Part shown: positions 37,410 to 47,150 of the stretch, piece after piece
Layout of the letters: every line of letters begins with the position of its first letter
Position numbering within the stretch: the stretch's first letter is position 1
Assembly (NCBI RefSeq): GCF_003627815.1
Contig: NZ_CP032698.1
Location: 6,944,001-7,008,000, forward strand
DNA from: Streptomyces hundungensis
Lineage (GTDB): Bacteria; Actinomycetota; Actinomycetes; Streptomycetales; Streptomycetaceae
DNA length: 64,000 bases
Direction: 5' to 3'
Position numbers and translations under genes: made by a program
Notes under the pieces: model-generated
Database searches by the model: none
Told to the model about the DNA's origin: nothing
The model's input: only the letters and a program-made list of their open reading frames with translations

Positions 37410-37924
37410 GCACCTCACCCCTGGTCGTCCTGGTCGGGCCGATGGGCTCCGGCAAGTCCACCGTGGGCGCGCTGCTCGCCGAACGGCTCGGCGCGCCCTA
37501 CCGGGACACCGACGCCGACATCGTGGCCGCCGACGGCCGCCCGATCTCGGACATCTTCATCGAGGACGGCGAGCCGCACTTCCGCGCCCTGGAGCGGGAC
37601 GCGGTACGGCGCGCGCTCGCCGAGCACCCCGGCGTGCTCGCGCTGGGCGGCGGCGCGATCCTCGACGCCGACACCCGCGCCCTGCTCGCGCCGCACCCCG
37701 TGGTCTATCTGTCGATGGACGTCGAGGAGGCGGTCAGGCGCGTCGGCCTGAACACCGCCCGCCCGCTGCTCGCGGTCAACCCGCGCCGGCAGTGGCGCGA
37801 GCTGATGGACGCGCGGCGCCATCTGTACACCGAAGTCGCCCGTGTGGTCGTCGCGACCGACGAGCGCACCCCCGAAGAGGTCGCCCAGGCGGTCCTCGAC
37901 GCACTGGAGTTGAAGGACGCATGA
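37406..37924 (+). CDS. aroK: Shikimate kinase
   Basis: AroK phosphorylates shikimate. The 172-aa protein has P-loop '[15 protein letters not shown]' near residues 10-24, '[20 protein letters not shown]' with the shikimate-binding Asp, 'FRALERDAV', 'LALGGGAIL' and the lid '[11 protein letters not shown]'. GTG 37406 overlaps aroC by 4 nt (GTGA), and its stop overlaps the aroB ATG. Confidence 0.96.
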   Translation: MSTSPLVVLVGPMGSGKSTVGALLAERLGAPYRDTDADIVAADGRPISDIFIEDGEPHFRALERDAVRRALAEHPGVLALGGGAILDADTRALLAPHPVVYLSMDVEEAVRRVGLNTARPLLAVNPRRQWRELMDARRHLYTEVARVVVATDERTPEEVAQAVLDALELKDA

Positions 37925-39015
37925 CGGAGCAGGCACCCACCCGGATCCAGGTCGGCGCCGCCGCCGGGACGGACCCGTACGACGTGCTCGTCGGCCGCAA
38001 CCTGCTGGGCGAGCTGGCCGGACTCATCGGCGACCGGGCACAGCGGATCGCGATCATCCACCCCGAGGCGCTGGCCGGCACCGGTGACGCGATCCGCGAG
38101 GACCTCGCGGCCCAGGGCTATGAGGCCATCGCCATCCAGGTCCCCAACGCCGAGGAGGCCAAGACCGCCGAGGTCGCCGCCTACTGCTGGAAGGCGCTCG
38201 GCCAGTCCGGCTTCACCCGCACCGATGTCGTCATCGGCGTGGGCGGCGGGGCCACCACCGACCTCGCCGGCTTCGTCGCGGCCACCTGGCTGCGCGGGGT
38301 GCGCTGGATCTCGGTGCCGACCACCGTGCTCGGCATGGTGGACGCGGCCGTCGGCGGCAAGACCGGCATCAACACCGCCGAGGGCAAGAACCTGGTGGGC
38401 TCCTTCCACCCGCCCGTCGGCGTCCTGTGCGACTTGGCGGCGCTGGAGTCGCTGCCGGTCAACGACTACGTGTCGGGCCTGGCCGAGATCATCAAGGCCG
38501 GCTTCATCGCCGACCCGGTCATCCTCGACCTGATCGAGGCCGACCCGGCCGGCGCCCGCACCCCGCAGGGCCCGCACGCCGCCGAGCTCATCGAGCGCTC
38601 CATCAGGGTCAAGGCGGACGTGGTCTCCAGCGACCTGAAGGAATCGGGTCTGCGCGAGATCCTCAACTACGGCCACACCCTGGCGCACGCCATCGAGAAG
38701 AACGAGCGCTACAAGTGGCGGCACGGCGCGGCCGTCTCCGTCGGCATGGTCTTCGCGGCCGAACTCGGCCGTCTGGCAGGGCGGTTGGACGACGCGACCG
38801 CCGACCGGCACAGCGCGATCCTGGAGTCGGTCGGCCTGCCGCTCACCTACCGCGGCGACCAGTGGCCCAAGCTCCTGGAGAACATGAAGCTGGACAAGAA
38901 GTCCCGCGGCAACCTGCTCCGCTTCATCGTCCTGGACGGCCTCGCCAAGCCGACCGTCCTGGAGGGCCCCGACCCGTCGGTGCTGCTCGCCGCCTACGGC
39001 GAGGTCTCCGCGTGA
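37921..39015 (+). CDS. aroB: 3-dehydroquinate synthase
   Basis: AroB converts DAHP to 3-dehydroquinate using NAD and a divalent metal. The 364-aa protein has '[24 protein letters not shown]', '[12 protein letters not shown]', and metal ligands in '[12 protein letters not shown]' and '[11 protein letters not shown]'. It starts in the aroK stop codon and ends overlapping aroQ by 4 nt, so aroC-aroK-aroB-aroQ is a fully overlapping, co-translated set. Confidence 0.96.
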   Translation: MTEQAPTRIQVGAAAGTDPYDVLVGRNLLGELAGLIGDRAQRIAIIHPEALAGTGDAIREDLAAQGYEAIAIQVPNAEEAKTAEVAAYCWKALGQSGFTRTDVVIGVGGGATTDLAGFVAATWLRGVRWISVPTTVLGMVDAAVGGKTGINTAEGKNLVGSFHPPVGVLCDLAALESLPVNDYVSGLAEIIKAGFIADPVILDLIEADPAGARTPQGPHAAELIERSIRVKADVVSSDLKESGLREILNYGHTLAHAIEKNERYKWRHGAAVSVGMVFAAELGRLAGRLDDATADRHSAILESVGLPLTYRGDQWPKLLENMKLDKKSRGNLLRFIVLDGLAKPTVLEGPDPSVLLAAYGEVSA

Positions 39016-39461
39016 CCCGGCGGGTGTTCGTCCTCAACGGCCCCAACCTGGGGCGCCTCGGCTCCCGCGAGCCCGACGTCTACGGCGCCACGACCTACGC
39101 CGGTCTCGTCGAGGTCTGCGAGGCGCTCGGCAAGGAGCTCGGCTTCGAGGTCTCGGTCCGCGAGACCAACGACGAAGGGGAGCTCATCCGCTGGCTCCAC
39201 GAAGCCGCGGACGGTCGAATTCCGGTCGTCATCAACCCGGGCGCCTTCACGCACTACTCGTACGGAATGCGCGACGCGGCGGCCCAGCGCACCGCGCCGC
39301 TCATCGAGGTGCACATCTCGAACCCGTACGCCCGTGAGGAATTCCGCCACACCTCGGTGATCGCGCCCGTCGCCACCGGCACCGTCGCGGGCTTCGGCAT
39401 CGGCTCCTACCGCCTGGCACTGCGGGCCCTCGCCGACGAACTGGCCGACGAACTCGGCTGA
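39012..39461 (+). CDS. aroQ: Type II 3-dehydroquinate dehydratase
   Basis: AroQ dehydrates 3-dehydroquinate to dehydroshikimate. The 149-aa protein matches the type II fold: '[19 protein letters not shown]' with the catalytic Tyr lid, '[15 protein letters not shown]', '[10 protein letters not shown]', the catalytic His in '[18 protein letters not shown]', and '[14 protein letters not shown]'. GTG 39012 overlaps the aroB stop. With aroE, aroC, aroK and aroB it covers five shikimate steps; DAHP synthase and EPSP synthase are not in this window. Confidence 0.94.
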   Translation: MTRRVFVLNGPNLGRLGSREPDVYGATTYAGLVEVCEALGKELGFEVSVRETNDEGELIRWLHEAADGRIPVVINPGAFTHYSYGMRDAAAQRTAPLIEVHISNPYAREEFRHTSVIAPVATGTVAGFGIGSYRLALRALADELADELG

Positions 39462-39591
39462 CGGGCACGGTCCGCGTCCCTCGGCCGTTCACACTGTGGC
39501 GGCCGGGGGAGGTACGGTTCTGCACCGGGCCGCCCACACCGACGGGCGCCCGACCAGCGCCAGTTGCCTGTACGAGACGGAGTGGCACCGG

Positions 39592-40509
39592 ATGCAGCAC
39601 GCAGGGGGGGCTCCACTGCCGCCGCCCCACGCCCCGGGGCAGCCCCCGCACGACTGGGCCCGGGCGATCGAGCCGGAGGGCACGGCTCCGCTGAGGCCGG
39701 GGGCGCCCCCGGCCCATCCGCCCGCGCCCGGCGCCGCCCCGCCCTACCAGCCGGGGCCGCCACCGGGATCCGGGGCCGCGGGGCTCCCGGCCCCGCACCA
39801 CCCCGCAGCGGCGCAGCCGCCCGGCCAGGGCTGGCACGGGCCCGCGCCGCAGCACGCCTCGGCCCGGCCGCCGTCCCGCGACACCACGGGCCACGTCGCC
39901 TTGCCGCCCGGCGGGCCGGTCCCGATGCCGCAGGCGCCGGAGGGCACCGGGGCGACCACGCTCGCGGCGCTGCTCATCGGCCCCGCCGGGGCGGGCAAGA
40001 CGACCGTGGCCCGCTACTGGGCGCAGCACCGCCGGGTGCCCACCGCCCACATCAGCCTCGACGACGTACGCGAATGGGTGTGCTCGGGGTTCGCCGACCC
40101 CCAGTCCGGCTGGAACGACCACTCCGAGGCCCAGTACCGCCTGGCCCGCCGCACCTGCGGCTTCGCCGCGCGCAACTTCCTGGCCAACGGGATCTCCTGC
40201 ATCCTCGACGACGCGGTCTTCCCCGACCGGCCGGTCGTGGGGCTCGGCGGCTGGAAGCGGCACGTGGGGCCCGGGCTGCTGCCGGTCGTGCTGCTTCCGG
40301 GGCTCGAGGTGGTCCTGGAGCGCAACGCGGAGCGCAGCGGCAATCGTCGGCTCTCGGACGAGGAGGTGGCCGGCATCCATGGCCGGATGGCCGGCTGGTA
40401 CGGCTCGGGGCTGCCGATCATCGACAACTCCCAGTACGACGTCCCCACCACGGCCCGCCTCCTGGACGACGTCCTGGCCCGAACCATCGCGAGCCCGCCA
40501 AGCTGGTAG
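39592..40509 (+). CDS. P-loop kinase-like AAA protein with Pro-rich head
   Basis: A 305-aa protein. Residues 1-125 are Pro/Gly/Ala-rich and disordered. The rest is a P-loop domain with 'LLIGPAGAGKTTVARYWA' near residues 126-143, 'ISLDDVREWVCSGFADPQSGWNDHSEAQYRLARRT', 'ILDDAVFPDRPVV' and 'LLPGLEVVLERNAERSGNRRLSDEEVAGIHGRM', similar to AAA_33/zeta-toxin-like small-molecule or polynucleotide kinases. The substrate is unknown. ATG 39592 is preceded by 'ggagtggcaccgg'. It follows aroQ by 130 nt, in the same direction. Confidence 0.8.
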   Translation: MQHAGGAPLPPPHAPGQPPHDWARAIEPEGTAPLRPGAPPAHPPAPGAAPPYQPGPPPGSGAAGLPAPHHPAAAQPPGQGWHGPAPQHASARPPSRDTTGHVALPPGGPVPMPQAPEGTGATTLAALLIGPAGAGKTTVARYWAQHRRVPTAHISLDDVREWVCSGFADPQSGWNDHSEAQYRLARRTCGFAARNFLANGISCILDDAVFPDRPVVGLGGWKRHVGPGLLPVVLLPGLEVVLERNAERSGNRRLSDEEVAGIHGRMAGWYGSGLPIIDNSQYDVPTTARLLDDVLARTIASPPSW

Positions 40510-40564
40510 GGGCCGGGTTCTCCCCACCCCGCCCCTTCCCGAAACCCTCCGGGGGTGTCTGTCC

Positions 40565-40960
40565 GGTGCGGGCTGTGGATGGCTGGTCGCGCAGTTCCCC
40601 GCGCCCCTTAAGTACTCGGTGCTGGCCAGTACCTGAGCCCCGGGGGCCCGTTTTCGTCTGCGGGCCGTGCGTGGCTGGTCGCGCAGTTCCCCGCGCCCCT
40701 TAGCTACTCGGTGCTGGCCGGCACCTCAGCCCCAGGGGCCCGGTTTCGTCTGTGGGTCGTGCGTGGCTGGTCGCGCAGTTCCTCGCGCCCCTGGCAGTAC
40801 TGGTGCTGGCCCGCTTCGGAGGCATTTCAGCCTGTCCGGCGTTTGAGGACGAGCGCCGTTCAGGCGCGATCGGGGTCTGGGGCGGAGCCCCAGGTTCCCC
40901 GCGCCCCTTGAGTACTCGGTGCTGGCCAGCACCTCAGCTCGCCCGGCGATTGAGGGCAAG
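40565..40960. repeat. Dispersed hairpin-rich repeat block before the M24 peptidase gene
   Basis: 'ggtcgcgcagttccYcgcgccccttaR' recurs at about 40586, 40678 and 40768, a period of about 90 bp. One full 'gtccggcgtttgaggacgagcg' unit with the 'ctggggcggagccccag' palindrome lies at about 40830-40892, followed by a partial unit to 40953. Copies of 'agtactcggtgctggccagYacct' alternate with them. No gene is seen between 40510 and 41039. Confidence 0.75.
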
Positions 40961-41039
40961 GGCGGGCCGACTACCGGGGCGGCCCCCGGTCGGACGCGCA
41001 GAACCAGCCGAACCCCCGCCCCCCTCATACGCTCGGGTC

Positions 41040-42146
41040 ATGTCAGAGGTGTTCGCGGCACGCCGCGGCTGGCTGCGGGACCGCTCGGCGGCCGCAGGCA
41101 GCGCGGCCGCCCTGGTCTCGCGCCCGGCCAACGTCCGCTATCTCGCCGGCGGCGCCCCGCCCGGCGCGGTCCTGCTCCTCGGGCCCGCCGAGGACGTCCT
41201 GCTGTGCCCGCGCACCCCCTCGGGCGACCTCATCGAGGGCCACCTGGACGAGCAGTTGCGGCTCACCGTGCTGCCCGCCCCGGACGGCGACCCGGCCGTC
41301 GCGGCGGCCGACCTCGCCCAGGCCAGCGGCGCCGACTCCCTCGCCGTCGAGGAGCACCACCTGTCCGTGGCCCGCCACCGCGCGCTCGGCTCGGTGGCGC
41401 CCCGGCTGCTCCTGAACGACCTCGGGGGAGCGGTGGAGCAGCGCAGGCTGGTCAAGGACGAGGAAGAGATCGCCTGTCTGCGCATCGCCGCCGAGATCAC
41501 CGACCAGGCGCTGGGCGAGCTCCTTGAGTCGATCCTGGTGGGCCGCACCGAACGCCACCTCGCGCTGGAGCTGGAGCGGCGCCTGGTCGACCACGGCGCC
41601 GACGGGCCGGCCTTCATGACCTCGGTCGGCACCGGCCCCAACTCCGGCCGCGCGGGCCACCGTCCGGCCGACCGCCGGGTCGAGGAGGGCGACTTCCTGT
41701 CGGTCTGCCTGGGCGCCACCTACCGCGGATACCGCTGCGAGATCGGCCGCACCTTCGTGATCGGGACCACCCCCGCGGACTGGCAGATCGAGCTGTACGA
41801 CGCCGTTTTCGCAGCCCAGCGGGCCGGCCGCGAGGCCCTGCTGCCGGGGGCCGAGTACCGCGCGGTGGACCGCGCCGCCCGCCAGGTGCTGGACGCCGCG
41901 GGTCATGCGGAGGCCTTCGGACCGCTCACCGGGCACGGGGTCGGGATCGAAATCGACGAGGAGCCGCAGCTCGCACCTGGAGCCATGGGTAAACTGGACA
42001 CTTGCGTGCCGGTCACCGTCGAACCGGGGGTCCACCTCCCGGGCCGGGGCGGAGTCCGGATCGATGACACGCTCGTCGTACGCCCCGAGGCGGACGGCGG
42101 CCCCGAGCTACTCACCATCACGACCAAGGAGCTGCTAGCGCTCTAG
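41040..42146 (+). CDS. M24-family (aminopeptidase P/prolidase-like) protein with altered metal ligands
   Basis: A 368-aa creatinase/M24B fold: an N-terminal domain ('LVSRPANVRYLAGG') and the pita-bread domain from about residue 140. The five canonical metal ligands (D, D, H, E, E) align to Cys in 'FLSVCLGATYRGYR', Glu in 'CEIGRTFVIG', His in 'GHGVGIEID', Glu in 'VTVEPGVHLPG' and Asp in 'RIDDTLVV': three are changed. The usual second His ('EIHE') is Asp. It may be a non-catalytic or specialised member. ATG 41040 follows a TACGCT hexamer by 6 nt, which may indicate a leaderless message. efp follows after 69 nt. Confidence 0.85.
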   Translation: MSEVFAARRGWLRDRSAAAGSAAALVSRPANVRYLAGGAPPGAVLLLGPAEDVLLCPRTPSGDLIEGHLDEQLRLTVLPAPDGDPAVAAADLAQASGADSLAVEEHHLSVARHRALGSVAPRLLLNDLGGAVEQRRLVKDEEEIACLRIAAEITDQALGELLESILVGRTERHLALELERRLVDHGADGPAFMTSVGTGPNSGRAGHRPADRRVEEGDFLSVCLGATYRGYRCEIGRTFVIGTTPADWQIELYDAVFAAQRAGREALLPGAEYRAVDRAARQVLDAAGHAEAFGPLTGHGVGIEIDEEPQLAPGAMGKLDTCVPVTVEPGVHLPGRGGVRIDDTLVVRPEADGGPELLTITTKELLAL

Positions 42147-42215
42147 CACGCGTACGCGCCCCAGGTGCGTACCCTCGGTCGTCCACCAGCTTTCAGTCCA
42201 GGAGATTCCGCAACC

Positions 42216-42782
42216 GTGGCTTCCACGAACGACCTCAAGAACGGCCTGGTGCTCAAGCTCGACGGAGGCCAGCTCTGGTCCGTCGTCGAGGTCCAGCACG
42301 TCAAGCCCGGTAAGGGCCCGGCCTTCGTGCGCACCAAGCTCAAGAACGTGCTCTCCGGCAAGGTGGTCGACAAGACCTTCAACGCCGGTGTGAAGGTCGA
42401 AACGGCCAACATCGACCGCCGCGACATGCAGTTCTCGTACATGGACGGCGAGTACTTCGTCTTCATGGACATGGACACGTACGACCAGCTGATGGTCGAC
42501 CGCAAGGCCGTCGGCGACGCCGCCAACTTCCTGATCGAGGGCTTCACCGCCTCGGTCGCGCAGCACGACGGCGCGGTGCTCTACGTCGAGCTCCCGGCCG
42601 CCGTCGAGCTGACCATCCAGCACACCGACCCGGGCGTCCAGGGCGACCGCTCCACCGGCGGCACCAAGCCGGCCACCCTGGAGACCGGTTACGAGATCGG
42701 TGTCCCGCTCTTCATCACCACCGGTGAGAAGATCAAGGTCGACACCCGCACCGGCGACTACCTCGGCCGGGTGAACAGCTAA
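42216..42782 (+). CDS. efp: Translation elongation factor P
   Basis: EF-P relieves ribosome stalling at polyproline stretches. The 188-aa protein has three beta-barrel domains; the tip loop in domain I reads '[15 protein letters not shown]' with the Lys that is modified in many bacteria and Pro around it. The window's many Pro-rich proteins (SecD insert, the P-loop protein, RelA tail) would depend on it. GTG 42216 is preceded by 'caggagattccgcaacc'. nusB starts 2 nt after the stop. Confidence 0.96.
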   Translation: MASTNDLKNGLVLKLDGGQLWSVVEVQHVKPGKGPAFVRTKLKNVLSGKVVDKTFNAGVKVETANIDRRDMQFSYMDGEYFVFMDMDTYDQLMVDRKAVGDAANFLIEGFTASVAQHDGAVLYVELPAAVELTIQHTDPGVQGDRSTGGTKPATLETGYEIGVPLFITTGEKIKVDTRTGDYLGRVNS

Positions 42783-42784
42783 CC

Positions 42785-43213
42785 GTGGCTGCCCGGAACA
42801 AGGCTCGCAAGCGCGCCTTCCAGATCCTGTTCGAGGCCGACCAGCGCGGCGAGTCCGTGCAGACGGTCCTCGCGGACTGGGTGCGGCACTCGCGGTCCGA
42901 CGACCGTCAGCCGCCGGTCACCGAGTACACGATGCAGCTCGTCGAGGGCTACGCGGGTCATGTGGACCGCATCGACGACCTGATCTCCACGTACGCGGTG
43001 GGCTGGACGCTCGACCGGATGCCGGTCGTCGACCGGAACATCCTGCGGCTCGGCGCGTACGAGCTGGTCTGGGAGGACGAGACGCCCGACGCGGTCGTCA
43101 TCGACGAGGCCGTCCAGTTGGCGAAGGAGTTCTCCACGGACGACTCCCCGGCCTTCGTGAACGGGCTGCTGGCCCGTTTCAAGGACCTCAAGCCGAGCCT
43201 GCGCCGCGACTAG
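42785..43213 (+). CDS. nusB: Transcription antitermination factor NusB
   Basis: NusB joins NusE (S10) on boxA RNA in rRNA antitermination. The 142-aa all-helical protein begins 'MAARNKARKRAFQILFEADQRG' from GTG 42785 and contains 'DRMPVVDRNILRLGAYELVW' and 'AVQLAKEFSTDDSPAFVNGLLARF'. It is co-transcribed with efp (2-nt gap) and ends at a strong hairpin facing bldD. Confidence 0.95.
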   Translation: MAARNKARKRAFQILFEADQRGESVQTVLADWVRHSRSDDRQPPVTEYTMQLVEGYAGHVDRIDDLISTYAVGWTLDRMPVVDRNILRLGAYELVWEDETPDAVVIDEAVQLAKEFSTDDSPAFVNGLLARFKDLKPSLRRD

Positions 43214-43236
43214 CCTCCGGCGAGGACAAGGCCTAC

Positions 43237-43273
43237 GAAGGGCCCGCGGCACCTACCGTGCCGCGGGCCCTTC
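43237..43273 (+). terminator. Terminator after nusB
   Basis: A 16-bp perfect stem ('gaagggcccgcggcac') with a 5-nt loop, 23 nt after the nusB stop. Confidence 0.8.
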
Positions 43274-43318
43274 GGCGTGTCCGCGGTCAGGCGCCTCGAC
43301 CTCGTCGCCCGCCACAAC

Positions 43319-43364
43319 GCCGTCGGGCCCGTCGGGAGCAAGTGCTCCCGACGGGCCCGACGGC
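43319..43364 (-). terminator. Terminator after bldD
   Basis: A 22-bp perfect stem with a 2-nt loop, based on 'gccgtcgggcccgtcgggag', lying 20 nt downstream of the bldD stop on the minus strand. It is the longest perfect hairpin I found in the window. Together with 43237-43273 it insulates the convergent nusB and bldD genes. Confidence 0.8.
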
Positions 43365-43384
43365 ACGTTTCTGCTGAAGGGGCG

Positions 43385-43885
43385 TCAGCCCTCTTCGTGG
43401 GCGACCGCGCGGCGCGCGTCCGCGTCCAGGACGCCCCAGCTGATCAGCTGCTCGGTGAGGACCGAGGGCGACTGGTCGTAAATGACGGCAAGAGTGCGCA
43501 GATCGTCCTGACGGATCGACAGGACCTTGCCGTTGTAGTCCCCGCGCTGCGACTGGATGGTCGCCGCGTAACGCTGCAACGGGCCCGCCTTCTCCGGCGG
43601 GACGTGCGCGAGGCGCTCCAGGTCGAGGACCAGCTTCGGCGGCGGCTCGGCGGCCCCGCCCGGTGTGGTGCCCGGCAGCAGCTCCTGCACCGGAACGCCG
43701 TAGAAGTCCGCCAGCTCGGCAAGGCGCTGCACGGTCACGGCACGGTCGCCGCGCTCGTACGAACCGACCACGACGGCCTTCCAGCGGCCCTGGGACTTCT
43801 CCTCCACGCCGTGGAGGGAGAGGCCCTGCTGGGTGCGGATGGCGCGGAGCTTGGCCCCGAGCTGTTTTGCGTATTCGCTGGACAT
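43385..43885 (-). CDS. bldD: Developmental regulator BldD
   Basis: BldD represses sporulation genes during vegetative growth when dimerised by tetrameric c-di-GMP. The 166-aa protein has an N-terminal XRE-type HTH ('LGAKLRAIRTQQGLSLHGVEEKS...SYERGDRAVTVQRLAELADFYGV') and the C-terminal c-di-GMP signature RXD-X8-RXXD, seen here as 'RGDYNGKVLSIRQDD'. The start is fixed by 'MSSEYAKQLGAKLR'. It is transcribed alone, with its own promoter and terminator, divergent from the pyr operon. Its presence is strong evidence for Streptomyces or a close relative. Confidence 0.97.
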   Translation of the reverse strand: MSSEYAKQLGAKLRAIRTQQGLSLHGVEEKSQGRWKAVVVGSYERGDRAVTVQRLAELADFYGVPVQELLPGTTPGGAAEPPPKLVLDLERLAHVPPEKAGPLQRYAATIQSQRGDYNGKVLSIRQDDLRTLAVIYDQSPSVLTEQLISWGVLDADARRAVAHEEG

Positions 43886-43932
43886 ATAGCTCCCCGGACG
43901 CTGTGACAACGTGCGGCTCCGCCGCGCGGCTG

Positions 43933-43945
43933 TAACTCACTGTGA
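43933..43945 (-). promoter_or_regulatory. BldD-box-like operator at the bldD promoter
   Basis: On the minus strand 'tcacagtgagtta' fits the BldD consensus TNACNC(A/T)GNGTNA at all but one fixed position. It begins next to the -10 hexamer and covers the predicted transcription start, the right place for autorepression, which is documented for BldD in S. coelicolor. Confidence 0.6.
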
Positions 43946-43974
43946 GGTTACGCAGCGTTACTTGGCCGCGTCAA
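43945..43974 (-). promoter_or_regulatory. bldD promoter
   Basis: On the minus strand TTGACG (43974-43969) and TAACCT (43950-43945) are separated by 18 nt. The transcript would start near 43938, giving a leader of about 50 nt before the bldD ATG. Confidence 0.65.
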
Positions 43975-44145
43975 GCCGAATGGTCCACACCCCCGCCCCG
44001 CAGGAGTGACACGCTCCGCGTGGGGCGCGCCCCCACGGGGCACGGCGGTTCCCCGGCCCGACTCACCCGTTCGAGTGATGGCCCTGGTGTGGGGCGGCCC
44101 CCCGCCCCTGGTACCGTGGGGACGCAATTTCGACGTCCTTTAAGG

Positions 44146-44784
<639 letters not shown>

Positions 44785-44877
44785 GCCCACACGACTCCGT
44801 ACGGCCCCCACCGAGCCGTACGGCCTGCTTCTGCGCGCCCGCACGCCCCACCCTCCACCACACCTGGAGAACCCCCG

Positions 44878-45861
44878 ATGATGCGTCACCTCATCTCGGC
44901 CGCCGACCTCACCCGCGACGACGCCGTGCTCATCCTCGACACCACCGAGGAGATGGCCCGGGTCTCCGACCGGCCGATAAAGAAGCTCCCCGCGCTGCGC
45001 GGCCGGACCATCTGCAACCTCTTCTTCGAGGACTCCACCCGCACCCGGATCTCCTTCGAGGCCGCCGAGAAGCGCCTGTCGGCCGACGTCATCAACTTCG
45101 CCGCCAAGGGCTCCTCGGTCTCCAAGGGCGAGTCCCTGAAGGACACCGCGCAGACCCTGGAGGCGATGGGCGTCGACGCCGTCGTCATCCGGCACAGCGC
45201 CTCCGGCGCCCCCTACCGCCTCGCCACCTCCGGCTGGATCGACGCCCCCGTCATCAACGCCGGCGACGGCACCCACCAGCACCCCACCCAGGCGCTGCTC
45301 GACGCGTTCACCATGCGCCGGCGCCTGGTCGGCGAGGACGCGCTCGGCCAGGACCTGACCGGCAAGCGCATCACCCTCGTCGGCGACGTGCTGCACAGCC
45401 GGGTCGCCCGCTCCAACGTCGACCTGCTGCACACGCTCGGCGCCGACGTCACCCTGGTGGCCCCGCCGACGCTGCTCCCGGTCGGCGTCGAGCACTGGAC
45501 CTGCGACGTGTCGTACGACCTGGACGCCGTGCTGCTGAAGTCCGACGCGGTGATGATGCTGCGTGTGCAGCGCGAACGCATGAACGCCGCCTTCTTCCCG
45601 ACCGAGCGCGAGTACTCGCGCCGCTACGGTCTGGACGGCGAACGCATGGCCAAGATGCCGGAGCACGGCATCGTGATGCACCCCGGCCCGATGGTCCGCG
45701 GCATGGAGATCACCGCCGAGGTCGCCGACTCCGACCGCTGCACGGTCGTCGAACAGGTCGCCAACGGCGTCCACACCCGCATGGCGGTCCTGTACCTGCT
45801 GCTCGGCGGCAACGAGCCCGCCGTCAGCCACGCCCGCCCCACCGATTCGGAGAACAAGTAA
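44878..45861 (+). CDS. pyrB: Aspartate carbamoyltransferase catalytic subunit
   Basis: PyrB joins carbamoyl phosphate and aspartate. The 327-aa protein has the carbamoyl phosphate motif '[12 protein letters not shown]', '[16 protein letters not shown]', '[10 protein letters not shown]' and the late aspartate-binding loop '[12 protein letters not shown]'. No pyrI regulatory subunit is present, as usual for actinobacteria. ATG 44878 and ATG 44881 are adjacent; 'acctggagaaccccc' precedes them. pyrC starts 2 nt after the stop. Confidence 0.96.
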   Translation: MMRHLISAADLTRDDAVLILDTTEEMARVSDRPIKKLPALRGRTICNLFFEDSTRTRISFEAAEKRLSADVINFAAKGSSVSKGESLKDTAQTLEAMGVDAVVIRHSASGAPYRLATSGWIDAPVINAGDGTHQHPTQALLDAFTMRRRLVGEDALGQDLTGKRITLVGDVLHSRVARSNVDLLHTLGADVTLVAPPTLLPVGVEHWTCDVSYDLDAVLLKSDAVMMLRVQRERMNAAFFPTEREYSRRYGLDGERMAKMPEHGIVMHPGPMVRGMEITAEVADSDRCTVVEQVANGVHTRMAVLYLLLGGNEPAVSHARPTDSENK

Positions 45862-45863
45862 CC

Positions 45864-47150
45864 ATGAGCACGATCCTTATCCGTGGTGCGAAGGTCCTCG
45901 GCGGTGACGTCCAGGACGTACTGATCGACGGCGAGACCATCGCAGCGGTCGGCACCGGCCTGGACGCGGGAGACGCCACCGTCGTCGACGCCGAGGGCCA
46001 GATCCTGCTGCCCGGCCTCGTCGACCTCCACACCCATCTGCGCGAGCCGGGCCGCGAGGACTCCGAGACCGTCCTCACCGGCACCCGGGCCGCCGCGCGC
46101 GGCGGCTACACCTCGGTGTTCGCCATGGCCAACACCTTCCCCGTCGCCGACACCGCGGGCGTCGTCGAGCAGGTCTGGCGGCTCGGCAGGGAGTCCGGCT
46201 ACTGCGACGTACAGCCCATCGGCGCCGTCACCGTCGGCCTCGAGGGCAAGCAGCTCGCCGAGCTCGGCGCCATGCACGACTCGGCCGCCGGCGTCACCGT
46301 CTTCTCCGACGACGGCAAGTGCGTCCACGACGCGGTGATCATGCGCCGCGCCCTGGAGTACGTGAAGGCCTTCGGCGGCGTCGTCGCCCAGCACGCCCAG
46401 GAGCCCCGGCTGACCGAGGGCGCCCAGATGAACGAGGGCGTCGTCTCGGCGGAGCTCGGCCTCGGCGGCTGGCCCGCCGTCGCCGAGGAGTCGATCATCG
46501 CCCGCGATGTGCTGCTCGCCGAGCACGTCGGCTCCCGTGTGCACATCTGCCACCTCTCGACGGCCGGCTCGGTCGAGATCGTCCGCTGGGCCAAGTCCCG
46601 CGGCATCGACGTGACCGCCGAGGTCACCCCGCACCACCTGCTCCTCACCGACGAGCTGGTCCGCTCGTACAACCCGGTCTACAAGGTCAACCCCCCGCTG
46701 CGCACCGAGAAGGACGTCATGGCGCTGCGCGAGGCGCTCGCCGACGGCACCATCGACATCGTCGCCACCGACCACGCCCCGCACCCGCACGAGGACAAGG
46801 ACTGCGAGTGGGCCGCGGCCGCCATGGGCATGGTCGGCCTGGAGACCGCGCTCTCCGTCGTCCAGCACACGATGGTGGAGACCGGACTGCTCGACTGGGC
46901 CGGCGTCGCCGACCGCATGGCGCACAAGCCCGCCGAGATCGGCCGGGCCCAGGGCCACGGACGCCCCGTCTCGGCAGGCGAACCCGCCAACCTGACCCTG
47001 GTGGATCCGGCATACCGTGGAGAGGTGAACCCCGCGGGCTTCGCCTCCCGCAGCCGCAACACCCCCTACGAGGGCCGCGAGCTGCCCGGACGCGTCACCC
47101 ACACCTTCCTGCGGGGCCGGGCAACGCTTGTGGACGGGAAGCTCGCGTGA
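45864..47150 (+). CDS. pyrC: Dihydroorotase
   Basis: PyrC cyclises carbamoyl aspartate. The 428-aa protein is a type I (class I) dihydroorotase: '[20 protein letters not shown]', 'VFSDDGKCV', 'QHAQEP', 'HICHLST' and '[15 protein letters not shown]' supply the metal-binding His/Asp residues. It lies 2 nt after pyrB and overlaps the next gene by 4 nt. Confidence 0.96.
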   Translation: MSTILIRGAKVLGGDVQDVLIDGETIAAVGTGLDAGDATVVDAEGQILLPGLVDLHTHLREPGREDSETVLTGTRAAARGGYTSVFAMANTFPVADTAGVVEQVWRLGRESGYCDVQPIGAVTVGLEGKQLAELGAMHDSAAGVTVFSDDGKCVHDAVIMRRALEYVKAFGGVVAQHAQEPRLTEGAQMNEGVVSAELGLGGWPAVAEESIIARDVLLAEHVGSRVHICHLSTAGSVEIVRWAKSRGIDVTAEVTPHHLLLTDELVRSYNPVYKVNPPLRTEKDVMALREALADGTIDIVATDHAPHPHEDKDCEWAAAAMGMVGLETALSVVQHTMVETGLLDWAGVADRMAHKPAEIGRAQGHGRPVSAGEPANLTLVDPAYRGEVNPAGFASRSRNTPYEGRELPGRVTHTFLRGRATLVDGKLA

